64,000 nt of DNA. Origin: Massospora cicadina. Lineage: Eukaryota > Entomophthoromycota > Entomophthoromycetes > Entomophthorales > Entomophthoraceae. Position 1 is the first letter of the stretch. The number at the start of each line of letters is the position of its first letter. The notes below the pieces were generated by a model that worked only from the letters and a program-made list of their open reading frames with translations, searched no databases and had not been told where the DNA came from. This document shows positions 23,720-34,550 of the stretch, in pieces. The stretch is taken from NCBI GenBank assembly GCA_022478985.1, contig JAKSZP010000011.1, forward strand, positions 62,001 to 126,000, given 5' to 3'. Position numbers and translations under genes: made by a program.

Positions 23720-24365
23720 AGACAATAAATCTCCTTTTTTTAAATGCATAATTGAACTTTATGTGCACTCAGTTGATGATCTGACTGCTCGTGGGGTCCT
23801 TGATTATGTAGGCATTGACTGTCAGGGAAACTAGAGCGCAGGAGGTCTCTGGAGGGAAAGACACAGGCCAAAGGTGATACAACAAGGCCAAGTGAACCAA
23901 CAAAATAAAGAGACGTCCTAAATGATCAGTATTGTATTCCATATAAATCTTTGGAGAAAAACGCACACCAAACTGGCCACAACCATCAGGGACAAGAGGC
24001 CCTGGGAGCTGTGGAGGGTGGCATAAGTTCCAAGGCAAAGGCCAAAAAATAGGAGGAGGCAGAGCTGGCAGAATAGGTGGTGGAGTGGGTGGAGGGCTCA
24101 TGTACAGCAGGGGGTGAAAACCAGAGCGGAAAACGAACTCCAGCTATCACAGAACTTTGGAGAGATATATTTTTTTGTTGAAGAAAACAAAAATTATACA
24201 GAAAATTGGCCCAAAATTATTAGACTTTATTAGGGTGATCAAAATATCTGAGAAAGAAAAGCATTTCTCATCATGGGACTTAATTTATAGGGGGTTGCTT
24301 CACGAAAATTCCAGTGGCTATTGGAATATGATATGAGCTTCAAATTCATCGTTTTTCAACAAAAT
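23720..24365 (-). other. 3' untranslated interior of family B element
   Basis: About 650 bases between the last readable Pol codons and the polypurine tract. A minus-strand open frame at 23769-24101 is proline-rich (PPPTPPPILPALPPPIFWP) but matches nothing recognised; it could be a Pol tail or chance. Confidence 0.4.
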
Positions 24366-25640
24366 TCAAAAAATTTGAATTTGGCCAGATTTTGTAACCT
24401 CATATCTTGTGATTTTCTGGGCGTTAAGTTCGATTCCCACCTGGGCTTTTGCCTCAAATAAGCCGTTATCCTCAGCCCTGGCTGCAAAGCCAAAACCCAT
24501 TTTTTTATTAATGACCTTAGATAGGTTATTGGTGACCCTTAGGGGTTCTGGTATCTGCCCCAAGGATTTGTTGAATTTGGCTTTAGAATGGCAGTTAATT
24601 TTAGAAAATATGTCACTAGCTGTGACATTGACGCCTATTTTTTCAATTATCTCAAATGGACCAATCCAGACGTTGGCCAACTTGTGCTTCCACCCAAACC
24701 CATGTTGGTATTGAAATAGAACCATGTCCCCACCTTTGAACTGAGCTAAACCACTATGCCATACTAGATCAGCAGCCTGATTATCTTCTTGGCTAAGCTT
24801 AATGAGTACGCTTCAGTTTTCAATTTGATTAATGTCTCATCTAGGGTCATTAAATAACGTTGGGGATCCATTCTGTTGGTATCTTTTACACAGGCATATA
24901 GCAGTTCTGGAAGAGCAGGGTGTCATCCAAATAGTAACTGAAAGGGGCTCTTCCCCGTGGTGGAATGATAACTAATATCATAGGTGAAGAAAGCGGTGGA
25001 CAGAAGGGAGCTCCAGTCAGAGGGTTGATCTGCTACTAATTTATAGAGTATGAACACTAAAGTCCCATTGACCCACTCTTCATTCCGTTGGACTCATGGC
25101 GGTATGGGTTTGTCAGAACCTCACAGATGGCCATCAGCTGATTAAGCTTTGGGAGGCTGATGGAAGTAAAGTTAGTTTTATTATCAGTAAGGAGGGTCTG
25201 AGGGCAGCCGTGTTGCTAGATAATACATTCCATTATGAACTTGGCCACTGTGACTGCCCCCAGATACTGTATCGTCTGTGCCTCAATTCTTTGGTTAAGT
25301 GGTCAATTGCCACCAAAATTTTTTTGGACCAGTTAGCTCCCATTGAAAGAGGGCTAACAACATCCAGGGAAACTGCATGCCAAGCAAAATGTGGTTTCAT
25401 TAACTGGTAGGATGTCTTCTGGAAGAACGGCTTTTACACTTGGCACTGGTGGCAGCAGGCTATTCTTTCCAGCACATCAAAGTTCATGCTTTCCCAATAA
25501 TAATGGGGGCGCAACAATACTAGTGTCTTGTGCATGCCACCATGTTTAACTTTCCTATGTGCACTCATGATAATGTTAGGCCGTGCCAAGGGTTATGGGA
25601 AGTTCACTGTTGAATTGCTAAACCAATTGTACAACTCCCC
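24366..25640 (-). pseudogene. pol: Integrase of family B, broken
   Basis: Read on the minus strand: a zinc-binding segment with GGMHKTLVLLRPHYYWESMN and CCHQCQ; the core with HAVSLDVVSPLSMGANWSK, ILVAIDHLTK, then LLTDNKTNFTS, so both catalytic Asp residues are present. The Glu segment is frameshifted (a VNGTLVFIL frame follows). The C-terminal part at 24366-24725 reads LFQYQHGFGWKHKLANVWIG, the GPF/Y module that anchors the integrase tail. The element at 61109-62250 carries the same domain. Confidence 0.85.
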
Positions 25641-25859
25641 ATTCCACTGAAAGGTATTGGCGCGCTTTTCATTCTATGCATTTATGACTTGTGGCGGCTC
25701 ATCATCATATTTTTCCATTGAGCATCTTATCATACATGATGTCGCTCAGATTTTTCATAACTGCAATGGTTTGTGGCCTCAACAAGCAATCAGCGTTCCG
25801 GTGTTTTGCTTCAGGATTGTGGAGAATCTCAAAGTCAAAAGCCTGCAGTTTGAGGGAAC

Positions 25860-26330
25860 ACTGAGCTAGATGCCCCTCCGGCTCCTTGAGGTTCTGTAAC
25901 CATCATAATGAAGCGTTATCCGTTATAACTTTGAACTTCACCCCATGCAAGTACACTCTAAATTGCTTATACGCATAAATCACCGCTAAGCACTCCTGCT
26001 TGGCCACAGTATAATTATGCTCATGGCAGTTTATTCTCCAACTGCAGTATGCAATGGGGTGCCTCTCCCCTATTGTCTTTTTGGGATAGGACTGCCCCAA
26101 TGGCGGAAAGGGAGTCATATGTTTGAACTATGAACTCTTTATTGAAGTTTGGGTATTGTAGCACTGGTGGACTGATCAACGCCATTTGAAAAGTATCAAA
26201 AGAGCATTGTTGACGTTCTGTCCATTCAAACGCACATTCTTTTTATTAACGTAAACAGTGGACCTCCAATACATCTAAAGTTAGATATAAAGCGGCAGTA
26301 ATAGCTGACCATCCCCAAATATAACTGTAC
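25860..26330 (-). pseudogene. pol: RNase H of family B, broken
   Basis: Minus-strand frame 25903-26118 reads HPIAYCSWRINCHEHNYTVA, KQECLAVIYAYKQFRVYLHG and VKFKVITDNASL. This is the RNase H middle: HPIxYxS, the NYxxxxKExLAV helix, FRxYLxG and the TDHxxL strand with His changed to Asn. The N-terminal Asp strand upstream is not readable in one frame. Confidence 0.85.
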
Positions 26331-27090
26331 ATCACGTTTGCTGCTTGGTGTAGTCATCTTTCAGATAGCCTCCACCTTGGCTAACTGAGGCTTCAGCCCA
26401 GTCGCATCTACTACAAACCTTAGGTACTCTAGCTGCCCTTTGAAGAAATGGCATTTTTAAGCTTGATCTTGATGTTGGCCTTTGCAAGCTGGCGGAAGAC
26501 TTCCTCCAGATGAGTAAGATGCTCAGAGAATGTTTGGGAAAAGCCATTGATAATGTCAAGGTACATAAGGGTGCATGACAGCTTCCAATTGCTGAGAATG
26601 GTATCCATATCTCTTGGAATGTAGCCGGGGCATTACACAGCCCTTGTGGCATATGGGTTGGTTGAAAAAGCCCTTTGGATGTGATAATGGCGCATTTCTC
26701 CTGTTCCGCCATGGGTAACTTAATCTGCCAATAAATGGATGTCAAATCCATCATAGAGAGATAACAAGCTCCGCCTAATTAGTCCAGCACATTGTCAATC
26801 CACTGCAAGGGATATAATCCTTTTGGTGATACTGTTGAGCTTTTAGTAGGCTATTACCATCCAATTGGTACTGTTCTACTTTTTTACAATTAGAACGTGC
26901 AATTCCCATGGACTCTTTGAAGGTTTGAGCATCCCTTTGCTCCAGTAGCTTTTCAATCTCCGCTATCACTACTTCCTCAGATGCCCTTGATTGGTTATAA
27001 CAGTCATGAACTGATGGAAGGATGATCTCCAGTGTCCAATTGATGGACCACCCCCCATGCACATCCTAAATCATGGTCATCAACAGCAAA
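26331..27090 (-). pseudogene. pol: Reverse transcriptase of family B, broken
   Basis: The frame 26332-26754 reads MMDLTSIYWQIKLPMAEQEK, then CAIITSKGLFQPTHMPQGLC and NAPATFQE, the palm B region of gypsy reverse transcriptases. After a frameshift the catalytic box reads MYLDIINGFS (26546-26568) in place of YLDDIIVFS, so the second Asp is lost. Upstream, 26775-27062 covers the fingers, including SWxxDWT-type sequence and EKLLEQRDAQ. Confidence 0.85.
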
Positions 27091-27700
27091 AATCTCTTTA
27101 GATTTTTGAAATAAAGTTATCGCTCAACCCTTCTGTGCCTCCAATAATCTCATTAATTCATTGTGTGGTACCACAGTCATTACGCCAGACTGTGGTTCAT
27201 TAGGTAGACCAAATTCATCCAGTGATCCAAATTTGTGAACTTGAAAGACCCCCTCAACTGGGGTCAAATGTAAATATGCCACTATTTGATGGCGGTGGAT
27301 TTGCAATGTTTCCATTTGTAGGTTCAAAAGTAAAACCTTGATCTCCTTGTGTTTTGGGAGTATGATGCTGGAAGCCACATGTGGCTCAAGCTGCAATTGC
27401 TGATAAGGCCCAGTTTCTTCCATAGATTCCATGTGGTACTTCTACATCCAACTCAGTTTTATTTATCACTTGGTGACCAGAGGGGATAGATATGGGTCCA
27501 ACGGCTCAGTAAGGCAGCTCCTGATATTTATATCTGCTGGGGAAGGGGCCAGGTCCTCTTTTTAATTGATGATAGCACATTAGAAACACCTCATCACTAT
27601 AGGCAAGGTTGATATGCAATTGTGCACCAAGTCCTTTGGCACTCCGCTGGAGGTTAATTAAATTGAATCTGTTATCCCAAAAGTTCAAACGTCTCCTCTG
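27091..27700 (-). pseudogene. pol: Linker between protease and reverse transcriptase, family B
   Basis: Minus-strand frames 27124-27432 (102 codons) and 27506-27688 are open. The first contains HVASSIILPKHKEIKVLLLN and HNELMRLLEAQKG. Position and the LPKH word fit the segment that joins retropepsin to the fingers of reverse transcriptase. No catalytic motif is expected here. Confidence 0.55.
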
Positions 27701-28060
27701 TCATATCAACAACAGCTCCATAGTGTTGCATGAAAGAAGTTCATTTTAACATGTTATAATTATCATTTGGCAGCACTTTTCCAGGGTTACAATGACAATC
27801 AAACTAAATTGCAATGGAAGCGCACTGTATGCTCCTTTAGAGACTGTGCTTTCTGCTCCAGTCGTCCCATATACCATCTGGTGTTCCACATCAGGTTTTA
27901 ATGTCAACTTAGCCACCAATTTAGTATAAACTATGTTAACTGGAGAATCTGTATTTATTATAGAGCAGACTTGGGTTTTGGCTACAACAATATCACAGTA
28001 CGTACATTCTAAATATGATGTATCTTAACTGGTTAATGCATGAACATTTAAAAATCTCTA
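27701..28060 (-). pseudogene. pol: Aspartic protease of family B, inactive
   Basis: The sense strand at 27925-27968 reads CSIINTDSPVNIVYTKLVAK. In retropepsins this is ALIDTGSPVNxxS; here Asp is Asn and Gly is Asp, both single G-to-A changes. It is followed by LTLKPDVEHQMVYGTTGAES, as expected for the flap side of the fold. The enzyme cannot be active. Confidence 0.75.
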
Positions 28061-29740
28061 TTCCCAAAAAACTTGCAGTCCCTTTACCAACTTTGAAGTA
28101 ATTTTTGATGATAGTGTTGAAGTAAGAGCGACGGTTACTCCTTGCAAGGAAGATATATCTGCGGATGAGCCCAACTTGTCAGTGGAAACTTGGTCAAACA
28201 TTTGGCAAGCATATGTCATGGGCTGCATCTGAGATCCTTCTTTCACAGCAGCTTTGGTTTGCACTCGTTTCACAATATCTACCCTCCAACTGGCTATTGA
28301 TAAAGGAATACATCATTGTACTGTGGGAACTCTGCTGTATATACCTCAACAAGTTCAGGTAGGATACTTGGGTTTGGGATACCAGAAGTAGAGAGTCTCA
28401 TCTCTACTCCATTCTGACTTTTCCTTATAATACTGTTCCTGTTGTACATGATGGACCCTACAATTGGGGCAACCACTTGCCAGGTGCCCAGGTCAACCGC
28501 ATTCAAAACAATTAGCCCCATAGGGTCTGTGTCCTTGATTATTGTATGATGGGACAACCTAAAGTTGGACTGGGGTCACTCAGGTAAACAGGATACTCCC
28601 AAGAGTTGAACCCCTTATGGTAACTTGGTGAGGGAGAGGTGCGTAGTGATGATACAGCTGGGAGTTACTATGCAGACTCTGATCAGGGTGGTATTTTTTT
28701 AGCACTAGTGGTTCCCAACTAAAAAGGGGGATCTGCCACGCATCTCTATTTTATGAATGAGCCAAACAAAGGGATTCTTTAAATAAAAAAATTCCTAATA
28801 TAGCCCTAAGTTATCATCCTAGGAAGCCATATCAGAAGATGAAGCTTTGGGTAACTTTTGTCTGGTGCCCACTTTAGCTGGTGGCCCATGGCGGATAACA
28901 TAGGGGTTGGGGCATCAGCAACATGTGGCATAAAAATGTATAATTGTGGATTTCCTGCATTAATTAGCCAGCAGTGTCCATTGCCTCAATGTATTGATCA
29001 AGTTGATGCTCAGCAAAAGTGATGAAAGCAGTCGCACAGTAGAAAGACTTGATGCGCTGGCAGGCTTGGGAATAATTGGGTTCAAACAGAGAAGTTTTTG
29101 CTGCGTCAATGCAAGCGCAGCTTTTTAACAGGGTGGGATAATTTCCCCAAATAAGAAATTCTGACAGTGTATGGTGTAGGATTCCACTCTGTATTGGGCG
29201 GAGAAAAGATAGTAAATATATGGCATAAAATTTAAACAATTTTAAGCAAGGGTACATCATCCTCTAGATATGGAGCCATTATATTGTAAAAGTTGCAGTA
29301 TGGGTTCAATGTTGAGGTCATCGCTATGCATATATTGGGTTTGGATAATGTCCCAGCCCTAATTAATACATGGGCTTCCACCATAAATTGATCAGTAAAT
29401 GCGGTGAGGGGCTCATTATACTGAAACCTAATGGTCAAGAACTCTGCCTTCTGCTGCGCCATCTTTGCAGTTCCTACAAATAACTGCAGCACAGTTTCCT
29501 TTACTGCTTGAAAGGTAATGGAACTGTTTGGAAGATAGCAAGTAACTTGGTCACCGCTTCCAACATCCAAGGTGGATATTAACAATTTTGCTTTACACTG
29601 ATCTGAAGCTCCTTCTACTACAAACTCAAATCACTTAAAGAACTCATGAATATTCCCATCAAATCAAATGAACGCAGCTTATCAATACAAACCTTCTGCA
29701 GAAGCTTCTCCTGCCATTTGCATACAGCATCCAAGTCAAG
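28061..29740 (-). pseudogene. gag: gag of family B with CCHC zinc knuckle
   Basis: Capsid-like frame 29232-29585 (117 codons) contains LNPYCNFYNIMAPYLEDD and FLTIRFQYNEPLTAFTDQFM, the Retrotrans_gag pattern. The nucleocapsid at about 28471-28513 reads CFECG, stop, PGHLASGC, a CX2CX4HX4C knuckle; the stop is TGA where CGA (Arg) would give the usual residue, a CpG-to-TpG change. Between them lie 28964-29260 and 28294-28557. Gag would form the particle and bind element RNA. Confidence 0.8.
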
Positions 29741-29860
29741 CTTAAGTAAACATATTTAACTGAGGCAGTGTGTCATGAAGATCTCCTGTCAAAGCAAGCC
29801 AGATGTGACATGGTGGGTTACTTGAGAATTTTAAATTATTTTAGATTGATCAATGGGCCC

Positions 29861-29877
29861 CCTGTAGTGAGCACCAC
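29861..29877 (-). promoter_or_regulatory. Primer-binding site of family B
   Basis: Directly after the 5' LTR the sense strand reads GTGGTGCTCACTACAGG. A TGG start one base from the LTR is the usual complement to the CCA end of a tRNA primer. The matching tRNA was not identified. Confidence 0.65.
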
Positions 29878-30522
29878 TGTCATAATTTTGGGTGATACTG
29901 TTAGGATACGCCTTAAGGGTCACACAGGTCAAACCCACTGAACCATGGACGGTTAATGTGAGGATTATCAGTCCTCCAAACACACTTGAAAATGTAATAA
30001 AGTATTGAGCAATTGCCCAACAACACTTTTATTTATTTAATAAATATAGCAGTTCCTCACTGTTTCACACTCACTAAACTATTAACAATATCTCCCTTTA
30101 ATTGTTTCATCTTGCTTATATCTCAGTGACTTCAGACAATACCATTTCCTCATCTTTGTAATTCAGTTCCGCCATATCTCATTGGTTCTTGCAGAGTATG
30201 TTATTCAATTCTCTTTTTTTAGCACTAGGTGATCCCAACCTACAGGGTATATACACCGATTTAATGGTATTCAATTCTCTATCACCTTATTTTGAGGAAA
30301 ATCCACTCATTATTTATTGTACATAGACATCCCTTTATTCACTGTTAATTAACGTTTACCTTATTTCCTGATTATGAGGAAATTCAATATTATCCTCTCA
30401 GCCCAATATTGGATCATCATAAGGCACTTGGAAAATTGTAGCTCATATCATGATTAGCAGATTCTTCCAATTTTACCATAATGACTTAGAACTTATTGTC
30501 CAGTTATATCAGAATTATGACA
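29878..30522 (-). repeat. 5' LTR of family B element
   Basis: Plus-strand start TGTCATAATTTTGGGTGATA, end AGAATTATGACA, 645 bp. Shares with the 3' LTR the words AGGTCAAACCCACTGAACCA and ATATCTCAGTGACTTCAGA. The two LTRs have diverged at many positions, so the insertion is not recent. Confidence 0.92.
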
Positions 30523-31477
30523 TGCATCAAAAGAGTTTGTGGGGGCCAAATTACTGTTTATTTAACCTCAGATGCTCAAATTGCGGTTTTGCTACATTTT
30601 TGACAGTTAGTGTGATGGCATCTAGCCTGATGGGCAATGGAAACCTCTCAAGGCCACCCCACATAGGGACAATCCCAACAGATCAGAAATGGACCAAGAG
30701 TACACAACCTTCCCGCACCCAATTGCTTTGGCATCCATTTGGTCAAGAAAGATTTGTTAAGCAATCCTGATATTAGTGGGGAGGGTTCTGAGCTAACAGT
30801 GACTCTCAACGATGACTCAACGCCTTTGGTGAGTTCCGCTGAAGATTTGATATTAGGCACAATTATCTTAGAAGGTACAAGTCCATCAGGCTTTGTTCTC
30901 AAAGTTTATTTGGCAGGTATTAAATCAGCGACAATGTTTTTCACTGACCCAATGTCATTGGCAAGTTTTGCTGAGGATTTGACACTGACATATTATTTTT
31001 GGAAGGTATGCGCCCATCAGGTTTTGTTCCTGATGTTTTTGTGGCAGGTTTTGAACTGACAACAATATTTTCCAATGGCCCAGTACCGCTGGAAAGTGTT
31101 ACTGAGGATTTGACACTTGATACTCCATTTGCTGAATGTGCATGCCCGTTAGGCTTTGTTGTCAAGGGTTTAAGGCTTTTAGACCTTTATTTTAAGAAAT
31201 CATTACCATCAACTTGATAAAGGACCTTTGCTTTATGGGGGTGCATAATTCCAAATATTTCAGTGAAAATTCCTTAATTTGTTGTACTAATTTGGTGAAA
31301 GTAATTGTGAGGATAGGTGGTGGAATCTTCAAAGGGAGAGCTGTTACCCATCACTTATCTATCACATGGGCAATATCACCCTGTGAGATGAAAGGAACAT
31401 CTGCCCTTCACAGATCATTTTTGTAGGATATGGGAACACCACCTGGTCTAAGCAGAGGGTTCTCCCCTGGACTTACA
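30523..31477 (-). repeat. Inserted family A LTR, second piece
   Basis: Continues the LTR cut at 23065: GCTCAAATTGCGGTTTTGCT and GGCCACCCCACATAGGGACA align with 15868-16015 of a sister LTR. Ends CCTGGACTTACA, the family A LTR end. Sense strand near 31408-31470 belongs to the Pol-tail frame. Confidence 0.88.
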
Positions 31478-31614
31478 ACAATCCATCGCTCATCCACCAC
31501 ATGGGCAAGGTCACCCTGAGGTATGAGGTGGGCTGCCAGCTTTCTGGGACCCTTCTTGGATGGGAAAGGAAACACCCCCAATCCAAAGAGAGGTGGTGCT
31601 CCCCTGGACTTCCA
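31478..31614 (-). repeat. 5' LTR of nested family A element, second piece
   Basis: Starts in AATCCATCGCTCATCCACCA and ends CCCTGGACTTCCA, the final bases of the LTR begun at 21324. Sense strand reads GVSFPIQEGSQKAGSPPHTS, which corresponds to GVSFFIQEGAQKASALLSSQ at 16570-16640. Followed by the target duplication CACAG. Confidence 0.9.
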
Positions 31615-31857
31615 CACAGCCTCCCAAGTTTGATCCTGGTAGATGAACATTGGGTAGGAGATGATTTAAGACTGTGTTGGCTTTGTGCACCAATGCCCAA
31701 AACTGAGATAACAAATAGCAAGGCAGTCCATGGAGTTTCTTGCCTATCAGAATACCAAACATGAAGGTTTAGCAGGATTAATCCTCCTTATCCATTGATT
31801 TGATTTCCCTATTAATTGGTGAAGTATCATCCCCAGGTTGGCCACCTCAAATAAACA
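31615..31857 (+). repeat. SINE-1 body, right part of the split copy
   Basis: Continues the SINE head at 15373-15418: CCTCCCAAGTTTGATCCTGG is the box B side of the tRNA-like head, then the body up to CACCTCAAATAAA. Comparison with the copy at 34081-34356 shows about ten CpG sites there replaced by TpG or CpA here. Confidence 0.88.
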
Positions 31858-32431
31858 GTTTTTGAGTGCTGTATCATAGTAGTTATGGAAACATATAGAT
31901 AAAACAACTGAAACAACTTCTCTTCAATTGAGCCTAGGTTACCATACTACCTACTCTTATTCTTCCCTTAGTTATGATAATTTTGTATACTTGGTCCTGG
32001 AGCACCGCATTACTTTGAAGCTTATTGTGCATGCAAGTTTCCTTATCTTTTGACATCATAAGATACTTCTTGTTAGACTAATATCTAAAAACCCGTGATG
32101 ACTAAACTTGGATACTTTTAGTGCATAATTAATAATTTTTTGAGTTTTTAGCAAGTAGAAGTATTTACCTGTAGTATGATAGTATAAATTATAAACTTAT
32201 ATAAATTATTATTTTGTTCATTTAACTATATGCTGGTACTGGAAAACTCATAATGGAATATCAATTTATCCCCTCTGGGTTGGACCATTTTGTACCAATA
32301 TCTTTAATTTGCAGTGAACCGCTTGTATAAACTTCAAACCTACTTCATCAGAATTTATGAGCCAAAAAAGCTACTTGTTACAATCATTTAATCTTATCCA
32401 TTAGATAGTATTTCAATCAAGTTATATGATG
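31858..32431. other. AT-rich stretch with no recognised gene
   Basis: No frame, RNA gene or repeat was recognised. It borders the left end of the segmental duplication that holds the secreted-protein gene. Confidence 0.5.
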
Positions 32432-32791
32432 GTTAAGGTTTGAGATTGTCCCTAGTAGATAAATTTAGCTAGTGCTACTATGTGTATTTGGGAATACACC
32501 TGTAAGCCTATTAATTTTAAGATATCATGTCATTAGCATCACTAAGTCAAATCCAAATATTAAGGTTGAATGTATGGTTTACAAAGGTAAAGTTAAGTAT
32601 AAAATGAGTTATGGTTAATAAGCCAGGCATAGTTTTGTTTATCATAACATCTGCTTTATTAAAAATCTAAAGCTTTCAAAATGGTTTCTAATTGCAATAA
32701 ATTAACAATCTAATTATCCAAACATCTTACTGAAAAAGATAATATTGGTGGGGTACAGATAATGGTCTAAAATATAAAAACGTTTATTAGT

Positions 32792-33125
32792 TTAACCTAG
32801 AGCAGTTAAAACGTTATCTCGGCGGGTGAATAGAATAGCATCGTAGCACCAATTTTTATACCCGCCATCTCCCCAGCGAATGACCTGGCCTCCCATGCGT
32901 CTTGGGAGACGGTACCTTGTAGAGGTATTGGTTAAATAAGCCGCAATAAACGCGATAGAATTTCCATGGTCTAGTTTCGTTTACCCAAGAACTGGGGCTA
33001 ACAACAGTGCACGCCATTCCAGGGTGCATCCTCTGGATCTGGGCGAGTCTCATACATGTACATGTATATTCTTCCTCTCCACCATAAACTAGAGAAATTA
33101 GCCAAGCAAATAGGTAAACCTTCAT
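32792..33125 (-). pseudogene. Small secreted cysteine-rich protein gene, frameshifted copy
   Basis: Sister of the gene at 55343-55681. The start is the ATG at 33125-33123, the first in the conserved frame. It encodes a 15-residue signal peptide (MKVYLFAWLISLVYG), then a mature part with Cys 22, 24, 39 and 61 and an N-glycosylation site at Asn 49. At about 32908-32917 it lacks two bases relative to the sister. Read directly it ends in an unrelated tail; in the other frame the sister's C-terminal motifs (GGQVIR, NWCYD, DNVLTALG) and stop are all still present. So either a recent pseudogene or a base-call error. The short N-terminal spacing YTC resembles Y/F/WxC-type fungal effectors. Function unknown. 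Confidence 0.75.
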
Positions 33126-33151
33126 ACTTTACCAAATTCTGATAACGACTA

Positions 33152-33159
33152 CTTTTATA
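33152..33159 (-). promoter_or_regulatory. TATA-like box upstream of secreted-protein gene copy 1
   Basis: Sense strand TATAAAAG lies about 30 bases before the ATG; copy 2 has TATTAAAG at the matching place (55708-55715). A shared GGCGTTTAA word sits just upstream of both. The short distance to the ATG would imply a very short leader. Confidence 0.4.
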
Positions 33160-34080
33160 AGCATCTTAAACGCCGTAATCCTTGATTAATCTGCTCCCAA
33201 TTCCACTGACCCTTAGGTTTTTGTCCTAACTGAACGTAAATGTCTTCTCATTTGATTATGACTAGTAAATAATGTAATAAATCTGTTAGGGGAATGTTTA
33301 AATTTAATTAATCAAAGCAATCTATACAATTTGGGATCATCTATTACTTAAAGAAACTATCCGATTCTGGTGAGTTATCATGAAGGTCACTTTTTAAATA
33401 AATCAAATGAAATTGTTTAGGTAGCATCCTTTAGCTCATTTATCCAATACGTTTAGCTCTAAATTAGGATATCTTATCTAATTACTTGTTACTTTTGACA
33501 TTAGATCTTTTCTTTTTCTGCTATATAACATATTTCACAAATTGATTATTCATTTTTATAAAAATGTGACATCTCTTTTACTAAAATGGTTGTATATACT
33601 TTAATGCTTTAATTATATATGGATTAAAATAAATCATAATCAAATCTCTCCACTCTTTAAATTCAACTGCATCAGACTATACTCATTCTTCTATCCAAGC
33701 TAGATCCTGCGATATTAGATTTCAAAATCCTCGCAATAAATGGTTGGAGTTACTTATATTAAACTCATTAAGCGGTTTCACTTATCATAAGACTTGATCC
33801 TGATTTCTAAATATCTTATTGTATTAAAAGTATTGAATTCAAAATATTTCAGAAACATATGATTGACTTAAATCCCAGAACTATTATATCCATCCTAGCT
33901 ATCAATAGAAATAGTTGATTTTAATTCACGCTTTTGGTAATCAAGCTTGGGAGTGTATGATTAGATCTAGATATTTTTTAGTACTAGATGGTTAGATCTA
34001 GATATTCTATCAAACCATTTGGATATCATATTAATTTATCTAGTACGCAATTTCAATTAAGTTTAAGATTACTACTTGAC

Positions 34081-34356
34081 GGGAAATACCCCAATGGAGA
34101 ATATGGACCCTCTACAACTGCCTCCCCGAGTTCGATTCCGGTAGATGAACTTTGGGTAGGGGACAATCATGACTGTGTTGGTGTTGTGCACCAATGCCCC
34201 GAACTGAGATAGCGAATAGCAAGGCGGTCCATGGAGTTCCTGGCCTATCATATGCCACGCATGGAGGTTTTCCGGGTTTTATCCTCCTTTTCCATTAATT
34301 CGAATCCCTTCATCGGTGTGGTATCGTCCCAGGTCACCCACCTCGAATAAAATTTA
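34081..34356 (+). repeat. SINE-1, well-preserved copy
   Basis: 276 bp with head ACCCCAATGGAGAATATGGA, box B-like GAGTTCGATTCCGG, and a body ending CACCTCGAATAAAATT. Flanked by TAAGATTACTACTTGAC (34064-34080) and AAAGATTACTAATTGAC (34357-34373), a 17-bp target duplication with two differences. Head resembles tRNA-Gly in the A-box/anticodon-arm region (CAGTGGTAGAAT in other copies). It keeps most CpGs and so looks like the youngest copy here. Confidence 0.88.
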
Positions 34357-34420
34357 AAAGATTACTAATTGACTTGTAGATGTCTAGAATTAAAAGATCT
34401 CTTATAAAGAGGAGTGGATA

Positions 34421-34546
34421 GCATAGCGGAATGGTTCCTGCTCCACTCTGGGTCAGGTTTGATTGAAAGATTCGAAACCAGCACAGGCTAAAAAGAACTC
34501 GGTATGGTAATTTATCCCAAGATCGCCCTGCCTCGTTTAATTTTAA
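34421..34546 (+). repeat. SINE-2 copy
   Basis: A second tRNA-like repeat: GGATAGCATAGCGGAATGG, CTGCTCCACTCTGGGTCAGG, TTTGATTGAAAGATTCGAAA, CCAGCACAGG. It aligns with the reverse of 57793-57927. The GGATAGC start and GATTCGAAAC-type box B suggest tRNA descent. Confidence 0.6.
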
Positions 34547-34550
34547 AAAA

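Larger units (their letters stand above)
23066..30522 (-). mobile_element. Ty3/gypsy element of family B, complete in structure
   Basis: A 7.46-kb minus-strand element with LTRs of 639 bp (23066-23704) and 645 bp (29878-30522), polypurine tract, primer-binding site, and gag, protease, reverse transcriptase, RNase H and integrase in that order. Flanks are TACAT (23061-23065) and TGCAT (30523-30527), a target duplication with one G-to-A change. It sits inside a solo family A LTR and is therefore younger than it. Frames are broken by point mutations, but long stretches are open. No chromodomain was seen. Confidence 0.92.
15419..31614 (-). mobile_element. Family A chromovirus inserted in a SINE and carrying nested insertions
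   Basis: A minus-strand gypsy element with target duplication CACAG at 15414-15418 and 31615-31619. Its 3' LTR is 15419-16690. Its 5' LTR is in two pieces, 21324-22469 and 31478-31614; together about 1.28 kb, matching the 1.27-kb 3' LTR. Between the LTRs are decayed protease, reverse transcriptase, RNase H, integrase and chromodomain. Gag is almost absent: protease begins only about 450 bases from the 5' LTR, so gag was largely deleted. It hosts the solo LTR C, a second family A LTR and a family B element. Confidence 0.9.
32432..34415. repeat. Segmental duplication, copy 1
   Basis: Aligns by eye with 54977-56612 from GTCCCTAGTA at the left to AAGATCTCTTAT at the right, through the gene and both flanks, including matched non-coding words such as TTTGGGAATACA and AACTTGATCCTGATTTCTAA-type sequence. 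Copy 1 is longer because SINE-1 (34081-34356) inserted in it. Flanks differ at perhaps one base in four to five; coding sequence is better conserved. Confidence 0.85.

Noticed and set aside
32905..32920. An intron as explanation of the frame break in the first secreted-protein gene
   Set aside because: The difference from the paralog is only two missing bases; there is no room for an intron and the flanking codons are collinear.
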